DNA of 6,144 bases, taken from NCBI GenBank assembly GCA_047618505.1, contig JBLHLB010000253.1, forward strand, positions 1-6,144, read 5' to 3'. The stretch's first letter is position 1; each line of letters opens with the position of its first letter. This DNA comes from JBLHLB01 sp047618505. Lineage in GTDB: Bacteria; Planctomycetota; UBA1135; GCA-002686595. Under the pieces are notes generated by a model, which did no database searches, was not told the DNA's origin, and saw nothing but the letters and a program-made list of their open reading frames with translations. Positions 1 to 5,955 of the stretch are shown here, in pieces. Position numbers and translations under genes: made by a program.

Positions 1-1941
1 GCAACCGAATTAGCCGTACTCGAGGCGCTCATGGGGACGGACACGGCGGAGTTGCAGGCGGATCAAGCTGTCTGGGAAGAGTCCCTGCGACAGGCCGAGC
101 ATGCCTGGCAAGTGGTGGTCCCCTTGGAGCTGACCAGCGAGAGCGCTACGCCTTTCACTGTGCTGGAGGACGGCTCATTCCTGGCCACCGGAGAGGCGGC
201 GGATAAGGACATCTACCGCTTGCATTTTGGCTTGCCAAGCGAGGCGGTGAGCGCTCTTCGCTTGGAGCTGCTGGAGGATGAATCCTTACCCAGGGGAGGG
301 CCGGGGCGCGCGAGCAACGCAAACATTGTGCTGAGTGAAGTCGAGCTACGGCTCGGTGGAGAACTCCTCCCCTTTGCCCGCAGCTCCGCGTCCTACGAGC
401 AACCGGGCTACCCCCTAGCGCTTGCGCACGACGGTCAGCGCGGATCCACAGGCTGGGCCGTGATGCGGGACGGCAAAGGCGCCCCTGCCGAAGCCACCTT
501 TGTACTCGCGGCCCCGCTCGCTTTTGCGGCGGTCGACGAGACCGACGTTGTGGACGTTGTGGAATTCACCCTCTATCAGGACTACGGCTCGCGCCACACC
601 CTCGGACGCTGGCGCGTTTCGTGGAGTTCGCAGGAGCCGGCAGTCCTCGAGGGTGCCGTCGATCCGGCCATCCGCGAACTGGCTTCTATTGGGCCCGAGC
701 AAATGACGGATGCGCAGCGTGAACTGCTGCGCACGCGGCATCGAGAGACAACCCACCTCTTGGCGCCGCAACGAGAGCAACGCGCCCTACTGCAAGATGA
801 GATTAAGGCGATCCGCGCCGAGGTTCCCCTGGTGCTAATGACCCGCGCCGTGGATCCCATGGAGACGCGCGTGCTGGCCCGCGGCAATTGGATGGACGAA
901 TCCGGGGAGATCGTTCAGCCCGCCGTACCGGCGGCACTCGGGGCGTTGCCCGAGTTGGACCGACGCGCCACTCGACTGGATTTGGCGAACTGGTTCGTCG
1001 ATGGGGAAAACCCCCTGGTCGCGCGCGTATTGGTCAATCGGCTCTGGCGTCTCCTCTTTGGGCACGGGTTGGTGCCCCAGCTGGATGACTTCGGCGTGCA
1101 GGGCAGTTCCCCGAGCCACCCGGAACTCCTGGACTTCCTGGCTGCCGAGCTGGTGGACAGCGACTGGGACATACGGCATGTGCTGCGGCTGATGGTGCGC
1201 TCGTCTGCCTACGCACAGACGTCGCAAGTCGACGACTCGGTGCGCGAACGCGATCCCGGCAACCGTTGGTTCGGTCGACAGGAGCGGTTTCGCCTGGACG
1301 CGGAGTTCGTGCGCGACAACGCCTTGGCCGCCAGCGGCTTGCTTGTGCGCCAGATGGCTGGTCCGAGCGTGCGGCCCTATCAGCCGGCGGGCTACTACTC
1401 ACACCTGAACTTCCCGAAACGCAAGTACCGGGCATCCAGTGGGGCTGACCTCTACCGCCGCTCGGTGTACACCCATTGGCAACGCCAGTTCCTACACCCG
1501 AGCTTGCAAGCCTTTGACGCGCCTTCCCGGGAGCGCTGTACCGCTGAGCGTTCGCGTTCGAACACGCCTCTTGCGGCGTTGACTCTACTCAACGATCCGA
1601 TCTTCGTGGAAGCTGCACGGGTGCTGGCCACGAGAGTTCTCTTGGAGGCCGATTCCAATGCTCATTCCGGTGCCGACGCTGCCGTCAACGATGAGCAGCA
1701 CGCAACCCTGCTTTGGCGGCGCGTGCTCCAGCGGGACCCACTCCCCTCCGAAACCCGCTTGGCCGCGGACTTGGCAGCGAGCCATCGTGCGCACTACACG
1801 CAGCACGAGGACCAAGCACTCGAACTCTTGAGTGTGGGCCAATCGCCCAGGGAAGGGTCACTTTCCGTGGTGGAATTGGCGGCTTGGACTTCGGTCGCGC
1901 GCGTGCTCCTGAACCTGCACGAGACGATCACGAGGAACTGA
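1..1941 (+). CDS. DUF1553 (PSD1) domain protein, 5'-truncated by the window edge
   Basis: The frame is open from base 1 to a TGA at 1939-1941, giving 646 visible residues; the true start lies upstream, and the ATG at 31 is only an internal Met. Residues about 60-220 resemble the beta-rich segment of planctomycete PSD1 proteins (a run reading LRLELLEDESLPRGGPGR, then NIVLSEVEL). Residues about 221-280 are charged and helical, perhaps coiled coil. A segment with VLARGNW and GEIVQPAVPA follows at about 288-310. DUF1553 proper begins near residue 325 (RLDLANWFVDGENPLVARVL, then NRLW, FGHGLV, HPELLDFLA) and includes NTPLAALTLLNDP near 521-533 and a C-terminal AWTSVARVLLNLHE. In this family a DUF1549 domain, often with a cytochrome-c-like domain, precedes this region; that part would lie outside the window. 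The biochemical function is not established. The gene overlaps DUF1501 downstream by one base. Family assignment is strong; role is unknown. Confidence 0.93.
   Translation, partial: ATELAVLEALMGTDTAELQADQAVWEESLRQAEHAWQVVVPLELTSESATPFTVLEDGSFLATGEAADKDIYRLHFGLPSEAVSALRLELLEDESLPRGGPGRASNANIVLSEVELRLGGELLPFARSSASYEQPGYPLALAHDGQRGSTGWAVMRDGKGAPAEATFVLAAPLAFAAVDETDVVDVVEFTLYQDYGSRHTLGRWRVSWSSQEPAVLEGAVDPAIRELASIGPEQMTDAQRELLRTRHRETTHLLAPQREQRALLQDEIKAIRAEVPLVLMTRAVDPMETRVLARGNWMDESGEIVQPAVPAALGALPELDRRATRLDLANWFVDGENPLVARVLVNRLWRLLFGHGLVPQLDDFGVQGSSPSHPELLDFLAAELVDSDWDIRHVLRLMVRSSAYAQTSQVDDSVRERDPGNRWFGRQERFRLDAEFVRDNALAASGLLVRQMAGPSVRPYQPAGYYSHLNFPKRKYRASSGADLYRRSVYTHWQRQFLHPSLQAFDAPSRERCTAERSRSNTPLAALTLLNDPIFVEAARVLATRVLLEADSNAHSGADAAVNDEQHATLLWRRVLQRDPLPSETRLAADLAASHRAHYTQHEDQALELLSVGQSPREGSLSVVELAAWTSVARVLLNLHETITRN
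1932..1936 (+). promoter_or_regulatory. Shine-Dalgarno for the DUF1501 gene
   Basis: GAGGA lies four bases before the ATG at 1941, inside the last codons of the DUF1553 gene. With the TGATG stop/start overlap it fixes the start at 1941 rather than at upstream in-frame ATGs, and it suggests translational coupling. The other plus-strand starts in this window lack a comparable site. Confidence 0.7.
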
Positions 1942-3335
1942 TGCAACCTGACCCCTACTCTCTTGTCGCCAGCCGCCGCGCGTTTCTTGGAGGTGCCGCT
2001 GCCGGGCTCGGCCACATGGCTCTGGCTTCCCTGGGTTCCCCCGCTCTGTTTGGAGCTGGCGCGCATTTTGCGCCCAGGGTCAAGCGCGTGATTCACCTCT
2101 ACATGGCCGGCGGGCCGAGTCACCTGGAGACTTTCGACGAGAAGCCCGAGTTGGCGAAACTGGACGGGGAGCCCATGCCCGAGTCCTTCACCCGCGGCGA
2201 GCAGCTCGCGCAGCTCCAGGGTCAGGCGCTCAACTGCTTCGCACCGCGTTTTCGCTTCCGTTCCTATGGCGAGAGTGGCCAGCGCATCTGCGACAGATTC
2301 CCTCTGATCGGCTCTCTGGCGGACAAGCTCTGCATCGTCAACTCGATGCGCACGGACCAGATCAATCACGACCCGGCGCACACTTTGTTCAACACGGGGA
2401 CGACTCTGCCGGGTCGGCCTTCCATGGGATCCTGGATCCACTATGGCCTCGGGAGCCTGACCCATGACCTGCCCGCTTTTGTGGTGCTGGCTTCCACTGG
2501 CAAAGGTGGCCAAGCCCAACCGATCGCAGCGCGTCAATGGCACTCGGGCTTCCTCCCCTCACGCTTCCAAGGAGTTGAGCTGCGCTCCACCGGCGACCCG
2601 GTACTGTACGTGAGCAACCCCCCCGGCGTAGATGAAGAGCGGCAGCGCGAGGTGGTCGAGGCAGTACAGGCCTTGAACGGTCAATACCTCGAGCGCTCGG
2701 GCGATGAGGAGGCCCGCACCCGTATCGCCCAGTACGAGCTCGCCTTCCGCATGCAAGCCTCGGTGCCTGAACTTGTAGATCTCTCCAGCGAACCGAAGAG
2801 CATCACAGATTTGTACGGCACCAAGGGCGGCGACGGCTCCTTCGCCAGCAACTGCCTGATGGCTCGGCGGCTGGCGGAACGCGGCGTGCGCTTTGTGCAG
2901 GTCTACCACCGCGCTTGGGACCACCACGGCGGTATCGAACGATCGATCGAAACCACAGCCGAGGAGGTCGACCGCGCCAGCGCCGCTTTGATTCTCGATC
3001 TCGAGCAGCGCGGTATGCTCGACGAGACCTTGGTGCTCTGGGGCGGTGAGTTTGGTCGCACCCCCATGGCCCAGGGCGACGGTCGTGACCATCACATCAA
3101 AGGCTTTTCCTACCTGCTCGCCGGTGGTGGCATCCAGGGTGGCTTGCGCTTCGGCAAGACCGATGAGCTGGGCTACAACGCCGTCGAAGACGTGGTGCAT
3201 GTGCGCGACCTACACGCGACGATTCTGCACTTGATGGGGATCGATCACGAACGTCTGACCCATGAGTATCGTGGCCTGAACCTGCGCCTGACAGGGGTTG
3301 AGCCTGCGCGGGTGATGCACGAGTGGTTTGCCTAG
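1941..3335 (+). CDS. DUF1501 protein with Tat signal (alkaline phosphatase/sulfatase-like fold)
   Basis: 464 residues, complete. The start at 1941 is chosen because it has a Shine-Dalgarno, overlaps the preceding stop as TGATG, and places a twin-arginine signal (SRRAFLGG, R12-R13) at the N-terminus with a hydrophobic Ala/Gly/Leu stretch to about residue 40; the frame stays open upstream but that part only shadows DUF1553. DUF1501 hallmarks are visible: HLYMAGGPSHLETFD at about 52-66, an NHDPAH/TLPGRPSMGSW segment, AWDHHGG, GGEFGRTP at 368-375 followed by GRDHH at 381-385, and a C-terminal LHATILHLMGIDHERLTHEYRG-type segment. The family is placed in the alkaline phosphatase/sulfatase superfamily by fold, but a substrate is not established. 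The Tat signal implies folding in the cytoplasm and export. DUF1553-DUF1501 pairs occur in many copies in planctomycete genomes, and co-expression here follows from the overlap. It ends Glu-Trp-Phe-Ala; no terminator is evident directly after it. Confidence 0.95.
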   Translation: MQPDPYSLVASRRAFLGGAAAGLGHMALASLGSPALFGAGAHFAPRVKRVIHLYMAGGPSHLETFDEKPELAKLDGEPMPESFTRGEQLAQLQGQALNCFAPRFRFRSYGESGQRICDRFPLIGSLADKLCIVNSMRTDQINHDPAHTLFNTGTTLPGRPSMGSWIHYGLGSLTHDLPAFVVLASTGKGGQAQPIAARQWHSGFLPSRFQGVELRSTGDPVLYVSNPPGVDEERQREVVEAVQALNGQYLERSGDEEARTRIAQYELAFRMQASVPELVDLSSEPKSITDLYGTKGGDGSFASNCLMARRLAERGVRFVQVYHRAWDHHGGIERSIETTAEEVDRASAALILDLEQRGMLDETLVLWGGEFGRTPMAQGDGRDHHIKGFSYLLAGGGIQGGLRFGKTDELGYNAVEDVVHVRDLHATILHLMGIDHERLTHEYRGLNLRLTGVEPARVMHEWFA

Positions 3336-3452
3336 CTGCTAGTCCCGTCGGTCTCTGAATAGATCCTGATGTTCACTTTATGATTCCTTGTGCCTACTGA
3401 AAACCAGGTCCGCGGCTCCAGTAGAGCATCTTGATCGACCGTGCACGCGGTG
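3336..3452. other. Intergenic spacer after the DUF1501 gene
   Basis: This is non-coding and less GC-rich than the genes around it. The only structure I see is an imperfect terminator candidate, CTACTG at 3394-3399 against CAGTAG at 3419-3424 with a 19-base loop and no T tract. It is too weak to call a terminator. The repeat begins at its right edge. Confidence 0.4.
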
Positions 3453-3683
3453 GGTGCTTCCTTCATCCGTTGTTGCTAAGCCGCGCATTTGGTCAGTTCT
3501 CCTCCTTCGTGATACTCCTTGGTTCCAAGGCACGTAACGACGAAGAACACGGAGACGCCCAGGGCCGCTTAGGCTCCTTCTTCAATTGACACCCGCTCTG
3601 GACGCCGGGGTATGATCTGGTCGTAAGCTCATTGCAGCCGAGAGTGTTACGATCGAGCTCTCACAGGCGATGAATGAAGTACC
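3453..3683 (+). repeat. Intergenic repeat, module A copy 1 (A1)
   Basis: It aligns collinearly with 5621-5852 (A2) with one single-base gap; by hand about 190 of 232 positions match (around 82%). Ends: starts GGTGCTTCCTTC, ends GCGATGAATGAAGTACC (A2: GCGATGAACGAAGTACC). The most conserved blocks are GCGCATTTGGTCAGTTCTCC, CGCCGGGGTA and CTCACAGGCGATGAA. In this copy module B does not follow; the 66-residue gene starts 12 bases later instead. The minus strand holds a 55-codon open frame shared with A2 (3493-3660). Plausibly a remnant of a mobile element; its identity is not established. Confidence 0.85.
3586..3616 (+). promoter_or_regulatory. Promoter-like boxes inside repeat A1
   Basis: TTGACA at 3586-3591 and TATGAT at 3611-3616 are separated by 19 bases, longer than the 17 optimum. 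The A2 copy keeps the arrangement as CTGACA and TACGAT with the same 19-base spacing. A transcript starting near 3623 would reach the 66-residue gene after a leader of about 70 bases. This rests on sequence resemblance to sigma-70-type boxes only, and the conservation may simply reflect shared ancestry of the repeat. Confidence 0.3.
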
Positions 3684-3695
3684 ATCCAAAACATT

Positions 3696-3896
3696 ATGAT
3701 TGAAACTGATCAGGACAGAACTACTAAACCCGTCGCACCTGGACTCGCAGTAATTGGATGTATGGCTACAGGAGTTGTCGCGCTGATTGGCGGCGGATTC
3801 GGCCTATTCGACAAGGAGTTTGTCGGTGCAGGAATTTGCTTATTCGCAGCTGCGGTCGCTTTTGGGATTGTGGCCTACGTTTCGTTTTCGAAATGA
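3696..3896 (+). CDS. Small two-helix membrane protein, function unknown
   Basis: 66 residues. A charged N-terminus (about 1-14, with Asp, Glu, Arg and Lys) is followed by a hydrophobic helix at about 16-38 (PGLAVIGCMATGVVALIGGG), a short charged turn with D39-K40-E41, and a second helix at about 42-63, ending SFSK. Both segments are long enough to span a membrane and contain small-residue patterns (GGG, AAA) suited to helix packing. I do not recognise a family. The ATG at 3696 is the only ATG after an in-frame stop at 3675; no Shine-Dalgarno is visible. The coding sequence looks more AT-rich than its neighbours. It lies between repeat copies A1 and A'-B, the only gene in that gap, so it could be a passenger of the element or a gene caught between two insertions. 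Being a genuine gene is likely but not certain at this length. Confidence 0.6.
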   Translation: MIETDQDRTTKPVAPGLAVIGCMATGVVALIGGGFGLFDKEFVGAGICLFAAAVAFGIVAYVSFSK

Positions 3897-3917
3897 GCAC
3901 AGATCACTTCGGCGCAG

Positions 3918-3955
3918 TTGTTTCGCAAACAAACGGGCGACCCCTCGGGTCACCC
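3918..3955 (+). terminator. Two tandem hairpins after the 66-residue gene
   Basis: TTGTTT (3918-3923) pairs with AAACAA (3927-3932) around a CGC loop. It is followed at once by a GC-rich stem: GGG-C-GACCC (3935-3943) against GGGTC-A-CCC (3947-3955) with a CTC loop and one internal mismatch. They lie 21 to 59 bases after the stop at 3896 and just before the next repeat copy. The second hairpin has no T tract, so classical Rho-independent termination is doubtful; an mRNA 3'-end stabiliser is an alternative. Confidence 0.35.
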
Positions 3956-3956
3956 C

Positions 3957-4200
3957 CGGTACTTCCTTCATCGGTTGTGGTCACGCGGCGCATTTTGCGG
4001 TCTCCATTCGTTCGTGACACGAGGAGGACCGGCAATGCACAAGGGCCTGGTCGTACTCGGCCCCGTTGGTTACGCGGTAGCGGGTCTTGTACCTCGGATG
4101 GACTCGGGAGTTCATCGTGAGGTCATCGGGCGGCCGAGCCTGATGCGTGATGCCGGCCGCCAATTGTTCTCCAGGAAGGTGCCTTTGTGCACCAACGCCC
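3957..4200 (+). repeat. Intergenic repeat with internal deletion (A'-B1)
   Basis: The left part (3957-4020) matches only the first 63 or so bases of module A (GGTACTTCCTTCATCGG against GGTGCTTCCTTCATCCG in A1, then GCGCATTT). The right part (about 4014-4200) matches module B at 5854-6040 with a single one-base indel between positions 4041 and 4182; shared blocks include CGGGTCTTGT, GGATGGACTCGGG and GTGCCTTTGTGC. Compared with the full copy at 5621-6040, about 176 bases of module A are missing, including the promoter-like boxes. The element ends about 95 bases before the dipeptidase start. Confidence 0.8.
4022..4115 (-). pseudogene. Remnant of a transposase N-terminus (B1), IS5-type suspected
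   Basis: On the minus strand, from an ATG at 4115, the peptide reads MNSRVHPRYKTRYRVTNG then AEYDQALVH, after which it runs across the deletion junction into unrelated residues. The pattern YRVTNWxEYDxAL is what I recall from the start of IS5-family DDE transposases, where a segment such as RGDLTLW normally follows; here that is absent and the Trp is replaced by Gly. The equivalent peptide is present in the other B copy. Nothing of the catalytic DDE region is present, so this is at most a relic. The family name comes from memory of motifs, not a search. Confidence 0.45.
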
Positions 4201-4294
4201 CGCGCAAGCGTTAAGAGTGGATCGGTCCGGCACTCCCCGGGGCCTGAACCCGGATTCGCGTGATCGGTTTTCGGAATTGCACTACGATCCGTGC
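4201..4294 (+). promoter_or_regulatory. Leader of the dipeptidase gene
   Basis: There is no Shine-Dalgarno before the ATG at 4295. TACGAT at 4283-4288 resembles a -10 box and ends six bases before the ATG, so a start of transcription at or near the first codon (leaderless mRNA) is possible; no convincing -35 box is visible. A hairpin lies upstream: CCGGG (4237-4241) with CCCGG (4249-4253) and a seven-base loop. Functional interpretation is tentative. Confidence 0.3.
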
Positions 4295-5602
4295 ATGAAC
4301 ACACGATCGTTGCTCGGTTTGAGCTTACTCCCCCTGGCCTCCTGCTCGAGCTTGATGGGCGCCCCCGACGTCAGTCAAATGACGGAAGCAGAACTCGTGC
4401 GCCACGCCCAGGGCATTCACGAGCGCGTGATCACCCTCGATACCCACTGCGACATTCGTGTTTCAAACTTCACGCAGGACGTGAACTACGCCATGGAGCT
4501 CGATTCGCAAATCACCCTGCCGAAGATGGAACGCGGTGGGCTCGACGTCGCCTGGTTCATCGTCTACACGGGACAAGGGGACCTGACTGCGGAGGGCTAT
4601 CGCGCTGCCCACGAGAACGCCATGGCCAAGTTCGACGCGATTCATCGCTTGGTGAACGAATTGGCTCCCGATCAGATCGAGTTGGCGTTGACCTCGGACG
4701 ATGTGCGTCGCATTGACGCTGCGGGCAAGAAGGTGGCCATGATTGGCATCGAGAACGCCTACCCGGTGGGGCTAGAGCTCGCCAATATCGAGCGCTTCCA
4801 AAAGCTAGGAGGTCGCTACATGTCCCTCTCGCACAACGGGCACAGTCAGTTCTGCGACTCGAACACGGGCGAGCGGGACGACGTCTGGCTACACGGGGGA
4901 CTGAGCAATCTGGGGCGCCAGGCCGTCGCGGAGATGAATCGCGTCGGAATGATGATCGACCTGTCCCATCCGGCCAAGACCTCGAACATGCAAACGATCG
5001 CCCTCAGCCGTGCACCGGTGATCGCCTCACACTCCTCCGCCCGCAGCTTGAACGATGTGAGTCGCAACCTGGATGACGAGGAACTGCTGGCGATCCAAGC
5101 CAACGGCGGGGTGGTGCAGGCGGTGGCCTTTCGCTCCTACGTGGATGAGGCCAAGCACAAGCGCAACCGCGAGGCCATCAGTCTCGTCCGCAGCAGCGTG
5201 GCCAAGGAGATGGGGATCGAGGTCCTGGGTCGTCGCGCCGTGCGCGACCTGGACGAAACTCAACGGGTAGCGTACCGCCAGAGCATCCTGCCCCTCGAAG
5301 CAGCGATCAGCGCACGCTTGGTTGTGGTAGAGGAACAGGCGCCCCCTGTCGACGTTGCAGACTTCGTCGATCACATCGACTACCTGGTGCAGCTGATAGG
5401 CCTCGAACACGTGGGCATCAGTTCCGACTTCGACGGCGGCGGCGGTGTCCAGGGCTGGAACGACGCTTCAGAGACCTTCTCCGTCACCCTGGAGCTGGTG
5501 CGTCGCGGGTACGACGAGGAAAAGATCGCGCTGCTCTGGAGTGGCAACTTGCTGCGCGTGCTGGACGAGGTGCAGCGAATCGCGACCGAGATTCAAGGCT
5601 AA
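4295..5602 (+). CDS. Membrane dipeptidase (peptidase M19), lipoprotein
   Basis: 435 residues. The ATG at 4295 is chosen because it gives a lipoprotein signal: MNTRS, hydrophobic LLGLSLLPLAS, lipobox L-A-S-C with C17; Ser follows the Cys, which by the enterobacterial rule suggests outer-membrane sorting. The open frame extends to 4187 but that part lies in the repeat and has no signal. M19 dipeptidases are binuclear zinc enzymes that hydrolyse dipeptides, including ones with a C-terminal D-residue. Ligands are in order: H51 and D53 (DTHCD), bridging E153 (GIENAYPVG), H225 (DLSH) and H246 (ASHSSARS). H180 (SLSHNGH), R250 and D378 (SSDFDGGGG) match the substrate-binding and catalytic positions of renal dipeptidase. 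The C-terminal LLWSGNLLRVL matches the family end. Residues about 281-345 form a longer, charged insert than in the mammalian enzyme, as bacterial members often have. Likely roles are peptide scavenging or peptidoglycan-peptide turnover; substrate unknown. It is flanked on both sides by direct repeat copies. Confidence 0.95.
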   Translation: MNTRSLLGLSLLPLASCSSLMGAPDVSQMTEAELVRHAQGIHERVITLDTHCDIRVSNFTQDVNYAMELDSQITLPKMERGGLDVAWFIVYTGQGDLTAEGYRAAHENAMAKFDAIHRLVNELAPDQIELALTSDDVRRIDAAGKKVAMIGIENAYPVGLELANIERFQKLGGRYMSLSHNGHSQFCDSNTGERDDVWLHGGLSNLGRQAVAEMNRVGMMIDLSHPAKTSNMQTIALSRAPVIASHSSARSLNDVSRNLDDEELLAIQANGGVVQAVAFRSYVDEAKHKRNREAISLVRSSVAKEMGIEVLGRRAVRDLDETQRVAYRQSILPLEAAISARLVVVEEQAPPVDVADFVDHIDYLVQLIGLEHVGISSDFDGGGGVQGWNDASETFSVTLELVRRGYDEEKIALLWSGNLLRVLDEVQRIATEIQG

Positions 5603-5723
5603 GGAAACCCGGCCGCGAACGGTGCTTCCTTCGTCCGTTGTTGGTCAAACCGCGCATTTGGTCAGTTCTCCTCCTGCGTGATACGTCCCGGCTCGCGGTC
5701 GCGCAACGACAAATAGCATGGAG

Positions 5724-5752
5724 ACGGCCGGGGCCGTTTGGGTCCTTTCTTT
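5724..5752 (+). terminator. Hairpin plus pyrimidine tract downstream of the dipeptidase
   Basis: ACGGCC (5724-5729) and GGCCGT (5732-5737) form a perfect inverted repeat; realistically a five-pair stem with a four-base loop. A T-rich run, TTTGGGTCCTTTCTTT, follows. It could terminate dipeptidase transcripts about 120 bases after the stop. The matching place in A1 (3557-3565, GCCC-A-GGGC) forms a weaker hairpin followed by CTCCTTCTTC. The tract is not a clean T run, so the call is tentative. Confidence 0.3.
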
Positions 5753-5880
5753 AACTGACACTCGCTGTGGACGCCGGGGTACGATCTGGTCGTAAGCACC
5801 TTCCAGCCTAGGGCGCTACGATCGATCTCTCACAGGCGATGAACGAAGTACCCGCGATACGACGAGACCCGAGATTGAAT

Positions 5881-5955
5881 AAGGGCATGGTCATACTTGG
5901 CCCAGTTCGTGACGCGGCACCGGGTCTTGTGCTTTGGATGGACTCGGGGATTTAT
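5881..5955 (-). pseudogene. Remnant of a transposase N-terminus (B2), IS5-type suspected
   Basis: On the minus strand the peptide reads INPRVHPKHKTRCRVTNW then AKYDHAL, homologous to the B1 relic. The position of the B1 start codon is ATA here, so the initiator is lost, but the Trp of the NWxxYDxAL motif that B1 lost is kept. The frame continues from 6042 down to a TGA at 5830-5832 and, past that single stop, through the conserved module A frame to 5662. No DDE catalytic region is present. Assignment to the IS5 type is from remembered motif shape only. Confidence 0.45.

Noticed and set aside
1713..1940. Upstream extension of the DUF1501 frame
   Set aside because: It runs through the DUF1553 coding sequence in another frame and would hide the Tat signal; the start at 1941 has a Shine-Dalgarno and a TGATG overlap.
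1794..2543. 249-codon minus-strand open frame
   Set aside because: It lies wholly opposite the 3' end of DUF1553 and the 5' half of DUF1501, both clear family members; it is an antisense shadow of GC-rich coding sequence.
2559..3200. 213-codon minus-strand open frame
   Set aside because: It is antisense to the conserved core of DUF1501 and shows no recognisable domain.
3918..4214. 98-codon plus-strand open frame over A'-B1
   Set aside because: It is not kept in the B2 copy, which hits a stop, and differences between copies fall mainly at first codon positions in this frame; it is a shadow of the repeat.
4224..4260. tRNA-like T arm on the minus strand (CCGGG, seven-base loop TTCAGGC, CCCGG)
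   Set aside because: The loop departs from the TTCRA consensus and no acceptor, D or anticodon arms can be folded around it; it is a simple hairpin in the dipeptidase leader.
4187..4294. Upstream extension of the dipeptidase frame
   Set aside because: It starts inside repeat B1, has no signal peptide at its N-terminus, and would bury the lipobox found directly after the ATG at 4295.
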